Below are positions 28,764-37,097 of a stretch of 64,000 nt of DNA, one piece after another. The notes below the pieces were generated by a model. The model was not told the origin of the DNA, ran no database searches, and saw only the letters and a list, made by a program, of their open reading frames with translations. This DNA comes from Stratiformator vulcanicus (lineage in GTDB: Bacteria; Planctomycetota; Planctomycetia; Planctomycetales; Planctomycetaceae): NCBI RefSeq assembly GCF_007744515.1, contig NZ_CP036268.1, forward strand, positions 1,961,712 to 2,025,711, read 5' to 3'. A program made the position numbers and the translations under genes. Positions within the stretch are counted from its first letter, which is position 1; each line of letters starts with the position of its first letter.

Positions 28764-29594
28764 TCATTCAAACACAATCTTATAAACCTTTCGGCTCTTC
28801 TCGATCATGCTCGGCCGGTGCCGTACGAGAATGCGCTCCTCCTCGCTTCCGCCGACCGTATTCCCGTCTTCGATCACCGGGCCGCTTAGAATCAAGTAGT
28901 GCGCGAGGTTCGAGACGAATTCGAACAGCTCACCCAGATCCATCGAGCAGCGGTCGACTTCAAGCTCCATTAACCCGAACTGACGCATGCCGAGTGTGTA
29001 AACGCCAATCTCATTCTCCGACGCCGGGCCGAATTGAAATCGCAGCCACGCGGGAACCGGCAACTGTTCTTCGCTCATGTCCTCGCAGAAGCTCTCGAAG
29101 ACTTCTCGCGAGTTGCAGACGCTCGCGTTCCCCCAGTAGACGCCCATTCCGTCGTACAGCCGCAGCGCGACCAATGCGAGGCGCGAGACTGTGAGGGCCG
29201 ACCCGATGGCCGACTCGCTGCTCCCGCCGACATTCGTCACGATGATATGTGATTGGTGTTGGGCGACTTTCTCTTTTCCGTCGGGCCATAGGAAATTGCC
29301 CGCCGCGTTCTCCTCCGCCTCTCCCTCCGGAATGGGCGCGGGCATGTGTGCCAGGAACCCGACGGTTTCCTTTCCGTGCATCACGCTGATGACTTTGGGC
29401 TCGCTCGTGTCGGCCGAATAGCCCGGCCCGAAGACCTCGGCGACAATCTGGTCCGCTTCGGAAAGGTCTCCGGGCTGAGCGTGTTCGCACAAAACAAAGC
29501 AGTGCCGCGTCGGATCTTCCGAGTTCTCCGCCGCATTGCCGGACGGTTTGGCATCTGCTGATTTGGAACGTCGAAACGGATTTGAGAATGGCAT
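28764..29594 (-). CDS. DUF4261 domain protein
   Basis: 276 residues from ATG 29594. The N-terminal 30 residues are polar and probably disordered. The body shows the DUF4261 pattern: AHYLILSGPVIEDGNTVGG and the ending ILVRHRPSMIEKSRKVYKIV. The family is of unknown function and is found in scattered bacteria, sometimes next to immunity or toxin loci. There is no signal peptide. It is bounded on both sides by palindromic repeats. Confidence 0.7.
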   Translation of the reverse strand: MPFSNPFRRSKSADAKPSGNAAENSEDPTRHCFVLCEHAQPGDLSEADQIVAEVFGPGYSADTSEPKVISVMHGKETVGFLAHMPAPIPEGEAEENAAGNFLWPDGKEKVAQHQSHIIVTNVGGSSESAIGSALTVSRLALVALRLYDGMGVYWGNASVCNSREVFESFCEDMSEEQLPVPAWLRFQFGPASENEIGVYTLGMRQFGLMELEVDRCSMDLGELFEFVSNLAHYLILSGPVIEDGNTVGGSEEERILVRHRPSMIEKSRKVYKIVFE

Positions 29595-29924
29595 GAATTC
29601 AAACTCGCAAAGCTGGAAGGGGCTTCCGAAAGTAATGTGCTAACGACCATATGGACGGCTGGGATTCTAAAGAACCAAAGCTGCCGTGCAAGTTTCGCCG
29701 CAACGCCGAAGGCCGCAAGCCCGTGCTGAGCCGCTTTGCATTCGCCAAAGTGCGGCAAAGGAAAATTCGACCGAGAGACCAGCCGAGAACCGCCCCAACT
29801 GCTGACCGAAGGCCCGAATTCCTCCCCCACTGCGCAACCGACCTGCAAAGGATAGAGGACCGGTCGACCCCCTCTTCTCACCCCATCGCCGGCGACTCAA
29901 CTTGAGCTCGCTTTGAGCGATGGA

Positions 29925-30852
29925 TGATGCCGCGGGCACGTTCGTGCCTTGGGCCTGCGGCAGCATGAGTCGTGAGAACTGGGAAGACGGCCTCACCCCT
30001 CCCTTCTCCACTTGGGAGAAGGTGGCCGAAGGCCGGTTGAGGGCACGTGCGTGCCTCTGCGCCTGCGGCAGCTTTTGAAGTCGAGGCGGTGACCCTGGAA
30101 TGGTGCCTTCTCCCTTGGGAGAAGGTGGCCGACAGGCCGGATGAGGGGGTACGGGGGCGTTCGCACGACGGCACCGCTTGCTGCTCTGAAGGATGAAATC
30201 AAAGTATCGCAACCGCGGCGGTCACTTCAAACCGCCGCCCCATTCCCCTCACCCCAACCCTCTCCCCAGAGGGCACGTTCGTGCCGTTGGGCCTGCGGCA
30301 GCATTGGCTGTTCGGTGTGTCGGGGTGCGTCTTGACCCCGCAGTAGGGTGCTCGTTTCGGTATGGCAGGATTCGCAATCGTGAAAGCCATTGACGATTCC
30401 GGTAGCCAGCGATGCAAGAAGCGAGCGGACTCAACCCTGCGGGGGCGACACGCCCCCGGCACCCGGCGGCAGCTTGAGCCGTGAGAACTGGGAAGACGGC
30501 CTCACCCCTCCCTTCTCCACTTGGGAGAAGGTGGCCGAAGGCCGGTTGAGGGGCCCACGGGGGCGGTCGCAGGACGGCACCGGTGGATGCTCTGAAAGTT
30601 TAAATCAGAGCATCGCAACCGCGGCGGTCACTTCAAACCTCCGCCGCGTTCCCCTCTCCCCAGAGGAGAGGGGGCACGTTCGTGCCGTTGGGCCTGCGGC
30701 AGCATCAGCCGTTTTAGGGGGCCGGAGTGCGTCTCGCGCCCGCAGTGGGGTGCTCGCTTCGCGTTGGCAGGATTCGCAATCGCGACGGCCTTTGACGATT
30801 CCGGTAGCCAAGCGGTGCAAGAGGCGAGCGGATTCAACCCTGCGGGGGCAGT
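29925..30852. repeat. Repeat island: two large units of composite palindromes
   Basis: In the 1257-bp gap 29595-30851 I see no gene, but two related units. The segment starting GTGAGAACTGGGAAGACGGC is the same over 72 bases at 29972-30043 and 30481-30552. Each unit then has a hairpin with GGGAGAAGG, the GCATCGCAACCGCGGCGGTC type core, an element ending GGGCACGTTCGTGCCGTTGG, and a tail with GGCAGGATTCGCAATCG (about 30362 and 30768) running to TCAACCCTGCGGGGGC. The unit ends at the stop codon of the nuclease gene. It looks like duplicated, mobile or recombination-made non-coding DNA. Confidence 0.8.
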
Positions 30853-31763
30853 CACAGCACGAATATTCGGACGGAGACTGATCCACCCGGACTTGTCCGC
30901 TTTCCTTCGAGGTCCTTTGTGATGCCGTTGGGATTCTCAATGAAGTGTCCGGGGTCGTAAACTACACACCATAGAGAGTCACACGAAGGGTGGGCCCGGT
31001 AGTGTTCCATGTCAATTATCAGTTCTTGGCCGATTCTCGATGCGTGCGATTTATCTCTAACCCTTTTCACTTCAATGACCATCTTGTACCGAGGCAAAAG
31101 GAAGTCCATACGAGTGCTCACGCCCGCGTAGCTCGGCGTATATTCCTCAGGACGAATGTCCGCTATCCAAGAACGAAGGTGCGAATGAAGGAGATCCTGA
31201 ATGTCGTATTCCGAAGTGAAAGTCAGCGATGTCAGTCCTTTCCGTCGATGAGTGAGTGGGTACATAGCTCGATTTGCACCGCGTACAATGACTTCAATTA
31301 ATTCTTCTACCTGCTGTGGACGACGCGTTTGTTCGCCGTTGGTATCGGCGACTGTCTCGGACGGCGACGATGAAATTGGCAAAACCCGACCGCCATTAAA
31401 GTAACGAAGACCTGCAGCTTCCAAAGTAGTTTCAAGACGCTGCCGCTCTTCTTGATAAGCTTTAAGCGGATTACTTTCATCACCGAATTGTTGACCAAGT
31501 AATTTAAAAGTCGCCCCCGAATTGGGCAGCGGCGGCACATCCATAAACTCTTCAATCAAGCTTCCGAGAACGCACAAGCTATCAACGGAGGGGTCTTTAC
31601 CGGCCCGATACAGCCACTCCTTCCATTTGGTGGCGTGAGGCAAGTCCGGCGGGGGGCCGGGGACGCCAGCAGATGCGAATTTAGCATCCAGCACCGGATG
31701 CGACCCATGAAGCACGCTCGCGACAACGGCACATACCGATCGTGGAATCTTGATGTTTTGCAT
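30852..31763 (-). CDS. DpnII/MboI-like PD-(D/E)XK nuclease, probable defence protein
   Basis: 303 residues. The C-terminal domain (about 184-303) has the layout of the DpnII/MboI-type restriction-endonuclease family: SEYDIQDLLHSHL, RPEEYTPSYAG, the catalytic Asp220 in RMDFLL and E231-x-K233 in MVIEVKRV, then QELIIDMEHYRAHP. The N-terminal 130 residues (PRSVCAVVASVLHG and AAGLRYFNGGRVLP) recall accessory domains of AbiJ-type abortive-infection proteins; this resemblance is weaker. No methylase or partner is nearby. Local base composition is more AT-rich than the flanks, which suggests transfer. The Shine-Dalgarno TAGGAG contains the aroC stop, 12 bp upstream. Confidence 0.75.
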   Translation of the reverse strand: MQNIKIPRSVCAVVASVLHGSHPVLDAKFASAGVPGPPPDLPHATKWKEWLYRAGKDPSVDSLCVLGSLIEEFMDVPPLPNSGATFKLLGQQFGDESNPLKAYQEERQRLETTLEAAGLRYFNGGRVLPISSSPSETVADTNGEQTRRPQQVEELIEVIVRGANRAMYPLTHRRKGLTSLTFTSEYDIQDLLHSHLRSWIADIRPEEYTPSYAGVSTRMDFLLPRYKMVIEVKRVRDKSHASRIGQELIIDMEHYRAHPSCDSLWCVVYDPGHFIENPNGITKDLEGKRTSPGGSVSVRIFVL

Positions 31764-31775
31764 TGGCCATTTCTC

Positions 31776-33020
31776 CTACGGCGCCCACCCACACTGAGCC
31801 CGCCACCTTAACCAATGATCCGCGATTACAATCGCCACCATCGCTTCGCCCATGGGGACGAATCTGGGTAGCAGGCAGGGGTCGTGGCGGCCTTTGGTTT
31901 GGATGGTGGTGGGGGTGCCGGTGTTGTCGACCGTGGGCTGCTTTTTGGACAGCGAGCTGGTCGGTTTGATCGCCGCCCGCAGCACGATCGGCATGCCGGA
32001 GGTGATCCCGCCGAGCATGCCGCCGTGGCGGTTGGATTGGGTGGCGATGGAGGGAGAGGGCTGTCGGGCTTGGCCTTTGTCACTCACCTCTGGCCCGTTG
32101 TCGCTCGCCGATGACTTGGCTCCGGGCGCTGACGCTTCCGGCTCGCTTGGTGCTCTGGCCTCTGGCCTCTCGACTCTAGCCCCTTCGCTCGCCCGCTCAA
32201 ACACATCATTATTCTCGCTGCCGCGCATTGTGGCGCAGGCGAAGCCGATGCCGTATTCGACGCCGAGGACGGCGGGGAGGCTGAACAGGGCTTTCGCGAG
32301 GTCGGCTTTGATCTTGTCGAACACCGGCTCGCCGAGGCCGGGGGGGATGCCGGTCGCGACGATCTCGCTGACGCCGCCGATGCTGTCCTGATCTTTGCGA
32401 ACCTTGTCGATCAGCGCGATCATGCGATCGGCCGCGGCAAGGTCGGGGCAGCGTACGATGTTCGGCTCGCCGTCCGGACGTTTTTCGACTTGTTCGAGGG
32501 TGACGTCTTCGGGTCGAGGGATGTCAGCCACAATGTCGCCGACTTGCTTCACGTAGCCCACGACCTGCCCGCCGAAGGCTTCGGCGATGAGCTTCTTGGC
32601 AATCACCCCCGCGGCGACTCGGGCAGTGGTTTCTCTGGCGGAGCTGCGGCCGCCTCCGCGGTAGTCGCGGAAGCCGTATTTCGCGTCGAAGGTGTAATCC
32701 GCGTGGCCGGGGCGGTATTTGTCTTTGATGTCGGAGTAGTCCTTCGAGCGCTGGTCCTGATTGCGGATCAGAATCGCGATCGAGGTTCCTGTGGTCCGGC
32801 CTTCGAACACGCCCGAGAGGATTTCCGGCTCGTCCGGCTCCTTGCGCTGCGTGACGATCTTCGACTGTCCGGGACGCCGGCGGTCGAGATCGACCTGCAG
32901 ATCTTCCACGGTGATCGGTATTCCGGGCGGCACGCCGTCGACAATCACGACGTTCCCCGGCCCGTGGCTCTCGCCGGCGGTGGTGATGCGAAAGAGCTGT
33001 CCGAATGAATTTCCTGCCAT
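31776..33020 (-). CDS. aroC: Chorismate synthase with low-complexity insertion
   Basis: Converts EPSP to chorismate with reduced FMN, the last shikimate step. 414 residues from ATG 33020 ([20 protein letters not shown]); an upstream in-frame start is less likely. Conserved stretches include [45 protein letters not shown] and the ending [20 protein letters not shown]. Between RGSENND and NRHGGMLGG, where the family has about 15-20 residues, there are about 57, rich in Ala, Ser, Pro and Glu ([18 protein letters not shown]). This surface loop probably tolerates the extra sequence. Confidence 0.95.
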   Translation of the reverse strand: MAGNSFGQLFRITTAGESHGPGNVVIVDGVPPGIPITVEDLQVDLDRRRPGQSKIVTQRKEPDEPEILSGVFEGRTTGTSIAILIRNQDQRSKDYSDIKDKYRPGHADYTFDAKYGFRDYRGGGRSSARETTARVAAGVIAKKLIAEAFGGQVVGYVKQVGDIVADIPRPEDVTLEQVEKRPDGEPNIVRCPDLAAADRMIALIDKVRKDQDSIGGVSEIVATGIPPGLGEPVFDKIKADLAKALFSLPAVLGVEYGIGFACATMRGSENNDVFERASEGARVERPEARAPSEPEASAPGAKSSASDNGPEVSDKGQARQPSPSIATQSNRHGGMLGGITSGMPIVLRAAIKPTSSLSKKQPTVDNTGTPTTIQTKGRHDPCLLPRFVPMGEAMVAIVIADHWLRWRAQCGWAP

Positions 33021-33224
33021 CACACTTCGTGTGTTTGTGCCGTGGTGAGTCGACGCGCGTCGCGAGTTCATCGCGGCGGGAGGGATCCGGTTGCAGTGTA
33101 AGGGTTGCGCTCGGCTTGTGGGAGCGAGCGTACGGCGAAGCTGTGGTTGAGGGTTGAGGGATCTTTCGTCAGGGAGGATGATCAGGACTTTGGCGCGTAA
33201 CCTCTGAACCCTGAACCCTCCGCC

Positions 33225-33572
33225 ATGCGATTATTCGAAGGCACGCAGTTCGATCGGCCGCCGCGGTGCGAGCGGTGTGATGAGTTGGAGGAGGCGTGCA
33301 CCTGTCCGCCGCCGCCGAAGGAGCCGCTGGCCCCCCAATCGCGCACGGCACGCATCGCCGTCGAAAAGCGAAAGCGCGGCAAGGTGGTGACGGTCGTGCG
33401 CGGGCTGCTGGAGCGAGAAGATGAATTGCCGGAGCTGCTGTCGAAACTGAAAGCCGCCTGCGGAGCGGGTGGGACCCTCGATGGAACGACGTTGGAGATT
33501 CAGGGCAGTCAGGTGGAGAAAGTGCGGGCAACGATGGCGGGATTGGGATATCGAGTGGCGGTCAAAGGTTAA
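33225..33572 (+). CDS. SUI1/eIF1-family protein (YciH-like)
   Basis: 115 residues. The N-terminal 30 residues hold a [17 protein letters not shown] zinc-knuckle-like segment. The rest is the SUI1 fold: [20 protein letters not shown], then [20 protein letters not shown] and [18 protein letters not shown]. Bacterial members affect start-site fidelity of translation in tests with E. coli YciH; its role here is not known. It has no Shine-Dalgarno. It lies divergent from aroC. Confidence 0.88.
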   Translation: MRLFEGTQFDRPPRCERCDELEEACTCPPPPKEPLAPQSRTARIAVEKRKRGKVVTVVRGLLEREDELPELLSKLKAACGAGGTLDGTTLEIQGSQVEKVRATMAGLGYRVAVKG

Positions 33573-33645
33573 TGATGAAAGGTCGTTTAGCCGCGCCCGA
33601 CAGGAAGCGCGGCGTTGCCGCGGGTTTAGAGTTGAGGGATGAGAG

Positions 33646-33993
33646 GTGAAGTTGCCCGGGCTATTTGCGAGTCTGTTCCGCACATCCTGTCTCAGGATTT
33701 TGTATGTTGTCTGGGCATTCGGTTGTGTAACTCTTTACGGAATATTTTTTGATGTCATGGCGTCATCGCAGCGTCCGCTCGGCGTCGCATACGACATCAA
33801 TTACTGGGTGATTGAGCAACTGGGCCGGCTTTATCCCTATCTCGTGCTTGGCGGCATTTATGCGTTAAGCACAGTGCATTTTGTGGATCGGCCGAAGAGT
33901 GTCGTACGGGTGGATTTTTTCGGATTACCGCTCCTCGTACTTTGGGTTCGGGCTTTGTTCGAATTACTGGTCGTCCCGGTTTTCAGTCATTAA
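33646..33993 (+). CDS. Small multi-pass membrane protein
   Basis: 115 residues from GTG 33646, with GGGATGAGAG upstream. Three likely membrane segments are seen (LRILYVVWAFGCVTLYGIFF, LYPYLVLGGIYALST and FFGLPLLVLWVRALFELLVV). No family recognised. The 19-bp gap to the ThuA-like gene suggests one transcript. Base composition is slightly more AT-rich than in the neighbours. The gene is likely but not certain. Confidence 0.5.
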   Translation: MKLPGLFASLFRTSCLRILYVVWAFGCVTLYGIFFDVMASSQRPLGVAYDINYWVIEQLGRLYPYLVLGGIYALSTVHFVDRPKSVVRVDFFGLPLLVLWVRALFELLVVPVFSH

Positions 33994-34012
33994 TAATAGG
34001 CTTGGAGCGAAA

Positions 34013-34930
34013 ATGAAGTTTCAAAGACGACAGGTCTTAAAAGCGGCCGGAGGGGCTGCCGTCGCGTATGGCACTCCCTTGTTTTCGCTTGGGGACGATC
34101 CGAGTCGCGACCGCCGCGCCCTCGTGATCGTCGGCCCGAGCAATCACCCGCCGGGGACGCATGAGGTGAAGGCCGGAGGCCGATTGATGGCTGATTGTGT
34201 GAATCGGTTGGGGCTCGACGGATTATCAGCCGAGGTGTCGGTCGGGTGGCCGGAGGATCGGTCTTCAATAGAGAACGCCGCGACGCTGGTCTTTATTGGC
34301 GACAAATTCCCGGCGGAGGCGGTGAAGAATCGCCAGCAGGCGATGGCCGACGTCGTCGGTGCGATGAGCCGCGACTGCGGAATTGTCTGTATCCACTACG
34401 CGACCGGGTTGGAGGAACAGCACGTCGCTCCCTATCACGCGAAAGGCGAGCAGCACCCCCTCTTAACTTGGATGGGCGGTTACTTCGCGACGCGGTGCAA
34501 GCATCACAAGTCGATCGCCCGCTTAATGAAGGCAACCATTGAACCGACGGCGGTGGAACATCCCATCTTAAGGGGTTGGCAGGAATTTAAATTCGATGAT
34601 GAGCCGTATATTAATAACTACCTTGGCCCCGATGGCCTCGCTGAAAATGTGACGCCACTGGCGACATCGATGCTTCCGCCGAATGATCCGACGGAGCAGA
34701 TCACGGCTTGGAGCGTCGAACGCAAAGACGGCGGTCGCGGCGTCGGGATCGTGATGCCCCACTACTATAGGAACTGGCTCGTCGACGACCTGCGAACGTT
34801 TGTCACAAACGCGATCGTGTGGAGCGCCGGATTCAATGTTCCCGAAGAAGGTTGCCGGACACCGAAACCGGAGTTGGCGAAGTACGAACCGGATGCAATC
34901 GAACCGCGACGGAAGGCGGGTGGGTATTGA
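34013..34930 (+). CDS. ThuA-like domain protein with Tat signal
   Basis: 305 residues. The N-terminus MKFQRRQVLKAAGGAAVAYG is a probable Tat signal. The body follows the ThuA/trehalose-utilisation glutamine-amidotransferase-like fold: LVIVGPSNHPPGTHEVKAGG, GIVCIHYATGLEE and FKFDDEPYINNY. Planctomycetes carry many such exported ThuA-like proteins in sugar clusters; no enzyme activity is settled. The TGA stop overlaps the TTG start of the DUF1569 gene (34927), so the two are coupled. Confidence 0.85.
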   Translation: MKFQRRQVLKAAGGAAVAYGTPLFSLGDDPSRDRRALVIVGPSNHPPGTHEVKAGGRLMADCVNRLGLDGLSAEVSVGWPEDRSSIENAATLVFIGDKFPAEAVKNRQQAMADVVGAMSRDCGIVCIHYATGLEEQHVAPYHAKGEQHPLLTWMGGYFATRCKHHKSIARLMKATIEPTAVEHPILRGWQEFKFDDEPYINNYLGPDGLAENVTPLATSMLPPNDPTEQITAWSVERKDGGRGVGIVMPHYYRNWLVDDLRTFVTNAIVWSAGFNVPEEGCRTPKPELAKYEPDAIEPRRKAGGY

Positions 34931-35508
34931 AAGACTCATCAGACGAGGGAAGCGGCGGGGGCCAAGACTCCGTTTCGCTCAGAGAACTCTCCTTCGCGGA
35001 CCTGTCCGCAGCAGCCGACGAAGCGCGACAACTGCTCGAAACGGGTTATGTGCGCCGAGGGAAATGGTCGCTGGGCGAAATGTGTCGGCACTTACGACTC
35101 GTCCAAGATTGCGCGATTGATGGCTACCCGGGTTGGATGTCCCTATTCGCGCCGCTGCGTCCGATCGTGCGGCGGATGCTATTAAAAAGAGTTCTCACGG
35201 GAGACTCACCGATCGGGCTGCGGACGGCTCCGCCATTTGTACCGAAGAGTGATCTCGATGACGCCATTGAGGTCGGGAAATTCTCGGAAAGCATCTCGCG
35301 ACTCCTCTCCTACGAAGGAGAATTCCGTGCGCACCCCGGGTTCGGTCGGCTCGATCACGATCGGATGCTCGAACTCTTCGCCGCCCACGCGGCTCATCAT
35401 TTACGATTTCTTGAGCCGGAAAAGCCGGGCAGCGAATTGCAGATTAATGCGAAGCCGGCGACGGATTCCTGGCAGGCGTCGAAACGGGATATTGGTGAGT
35501 CTTCTTAA
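34927..35508 (+). CDS. DUF1569 (DinB-like) protein
   Basis: 193 residues from TTG 34927, which overlaps the ThuA stop as TTGA; GGCGGGTGGG lies upstream. An in-frame start at 34819 would lie inside the ThuA gene. Helical bundle with the motif RGKWSLGEMCRHLRLVQD and a His-rich segment FAAHAAHHLRF near the C-terminus, which may bind a metal as in DinB-like proteins. Function unknown. Confidence 0.75.
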   Translation: MKDSSDEGSGGGQDSVSLRELSFADLSAAADEARQLLETGYVRRGKWSLGEMCRHLRLVQDCAIDGYPGWMSLFAPLRPIVRRMLLKRVLTGDSPIGLRTAPPFVPKSDLDDAIEVGKFSESISRLLSYEGEFRAHPGFGRLDHDRMLELFAAHAAHHLRFLEPEKPGSELQINAKPATDSWQASKRDIGESS

Positions 35509-35549
35509 GAAGTTTCGGTCGTACGCAGGGCAATGCAGCGCCCGTGCCG

Positions 35550-35584
35550 ACTCGTGATTCGAGTATGACTCGCTACGAGTCGTG
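35550..35584. repeat. Pair of short hairpins between convergent genes
   Basis: ACTCG-TGATT-CGAGT (35550-35564) and GACTCG-CTA-CGAGTC (35567-35581) lie next to each other in the convergent gap 35509-35667. They may slow or end transcription from both sides, but there is no T-run. Confidence 0.5.
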
Positions 35585-35667
35585 CATCAGTTGGTCACGC
35601 AAATTTTCACGTTGGTTGCTCGTTACGCGAGTAGGGCGGAGCGGAGCCAGATCTCAAGCTATGGGAT

Positions 35668-36873
35668 TCAATCTTCTGATTCTCCGGGCGGAGACAGTTC
35701 ATAGCTGAAGGCGCCGAGCAACGTGCCGCGCGGTACTTTATGGCAGGCCTGACACTGCTCGATCGCTCTTAACGAGCCGAGCATGCGGACGCGGTTCGAA
35801 GGTTCGCCTTCGGTTTGGGAGGGCTCAGCGTCGGTTACGTTCTCGATCACGAGGTCCTGTTCGGTCCAGAGGCGTTCCAGAGCTCCGCTTTCAAATGCGT
35901 TGAGCGGCCGGGTCTCGACATCGCGAAGATTATCCATCCGCGGCAGGCTGTCCGACACGTAAACCACCGGCTCATCGTGCAGCAGCAGACTGACGAGTTC
36001 GAGGCGATGCAGCGTCCACGGCTCGGTTGGTCTCTCGTCCGACTCTGCTGCGGGGACTTTCGACATCGCGTGGGGTTTGAAGCCGATTGTGTGATTAATG
36101 TCTTCGGCGTAGCCCATGCGCTCCGGGTCGAGGAAGTCAGCGGTGCCGGAATCGTGAAGTTCGATTAAGCCGGGTCGAGTCGGCTGCTGGAACTTGGGCT
36201 CGGCTGATTCTGGATGTTCCGGCTCCGGCGATGCCTTAACCTGAGTGATGATCGGGAGAGCGATGGACGCGGCCTGCGGTCCCTCCAGGAATTCAGTGTT
36301 CGGCCCGAAACTGCCCGGCCCCATTCGCAGGTATCCGAAGCCCGGTGCAACGATAAACCAGTCGCGCCATCTTTCGTGAAGTCGATGCAGCACGTCCCCT
36401 CGCCCGACGTAGATGGATTTCTCCTTCCAATGATTCTCTTGCCTTTCGAGGCGAGCGGAGATCAGCTCAGGCAGCCGGTCTGAAACAGTTTCCGGAGACT
36501 CGATTGGAACAAAGTTCGGGAGACGGTTTGACAACGATGTCAACGGAAATTGCTGACGCAACTCATCCAGTCTCATCAGTTCGGGAATCGCGACCGTCGT
36601 CCAGGCGACATACGGCAACAGGCAGGCAGCCATAAGCGCAGCCAGCGACGGCCCACGCGTCCATTTTCTCCTGCGTGCGACAGCGAGCGCGACCGTCGTC
36701 CCGATCATCTGCAGCACGATCGCACCGATGCACGTCAGCAGTGCGATCGGAATTCCAATTACTCCAACCCGCCGAGCTAGCTGGGGACCGACTTCGCCAC
36801 GCTGCCATATCGAGGCGGCCAGCGAAGCCGCGACAGCCAAAGAGATCGTTAGCGATATCAGGTACATGCCCAT
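35668..36873 (-). CDS. Membrane protein with C-terminal CxxCH motif
   Basis: 401 residues. Three hydrophobic segments at the N-terminus (LISLTISLAVAASLAASIW, GVIGIPIALLTCIGAIVLQM and LAALMAACLLPYVAWTTV) are followed by a long domain. Near the end there is a c-type heme motif CQACHKVPRGTLLGAFSYEL. If the motif holds heme, the C-terminal domain is periplasmic. It resembles planctomycete proteins with a single C-terminal cytochrome motif. Function unknown; it may start at either ATG 36873 or ATG 36867. Confidence 0.7.
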   Translation of the reverse strand: MGMYLISLTISLAVAASLAASIWQRGEVGPQLARRVGVIGIPIALLTCIGAIVLQMIGTTVALAVARRRKWTRGPSLAALMAACLLPYVAWTTVAIPELMRLDELRQQFPLTSLSNRLPNFVPIESPETVSDRLPELISARLERQENHWKEKSIYVGRGDVLHRLHERWRDWFIVAPGFGYLRMGPGSFGPNTEFLEGPQAASIALPIITQVKASPEPEHPESAEPKFQQPTRPGLIELHDSGTADFLDPERMGYAEDINHTIGFKPHAMSKVPAAESDERPTEPWTLHRLELVSLLLHDEPVVYVSDSLPRMDNLRDVETRPLNAFESGALERLWTEQDLVIENVTDAEPSQTEGEPSNRVRMLGSLRAIEQCQACHKVPRGTLLGAFSYELSPPGESED

Positions 36874-36952
36874 CGAGAGTGTGGGGCGATCGCACCGAAC
36901 CCAATTGAACCCACAGGTTCAAAGTCGAGGGCGATCACGCTTCCTTCAAAAG

Positions 36953-36990
36953 TCATACTAAGCCTGACGCATGCGTCAGGCTTAGTATGA
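36953..36990. promoter_or_regulatory. Perfect 38-bp palindrome in divergent region
   Basis: TCATACTAAGCCTGACGCA (36953-36971) is followed directly by its exact reverse complement (36972-36990), with no spacer. It lies between the divergent starts of the membrane cytochrome-like gene (36873) and the aminotransferase (37098). It might be a dimeric operator, or a copy of a palindromic repeat; neither is shown. It is not placed to end either gene. Confidence 0.6.
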
Positions 36991-37097
36991 CAAGTGCAAA
37001 CTCGCGTCGCATCCCCCCGAACCTCTCGCCCGCTTGACGCCTCCGGGGGTTCGGGGAGAATCGTGTTCCACGCGTCCCTTTTGCCTCAGAGATCGCT

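Noticed and set aside
28411-28785. 124-codon frame on the + strand after the SMP-30/SGNH gene
   Set aside because: It is built from the palindromic repeat and low-complexity sequence; no sign of selection as protein.
29595-30851. CRISPR array or small genes in the repeat island
   Set aside because: Repeats are long, composite and unevenly spaced, with no unique spacers of fixed size and no cas genes. Reading frames inside are made of the repeat modules.
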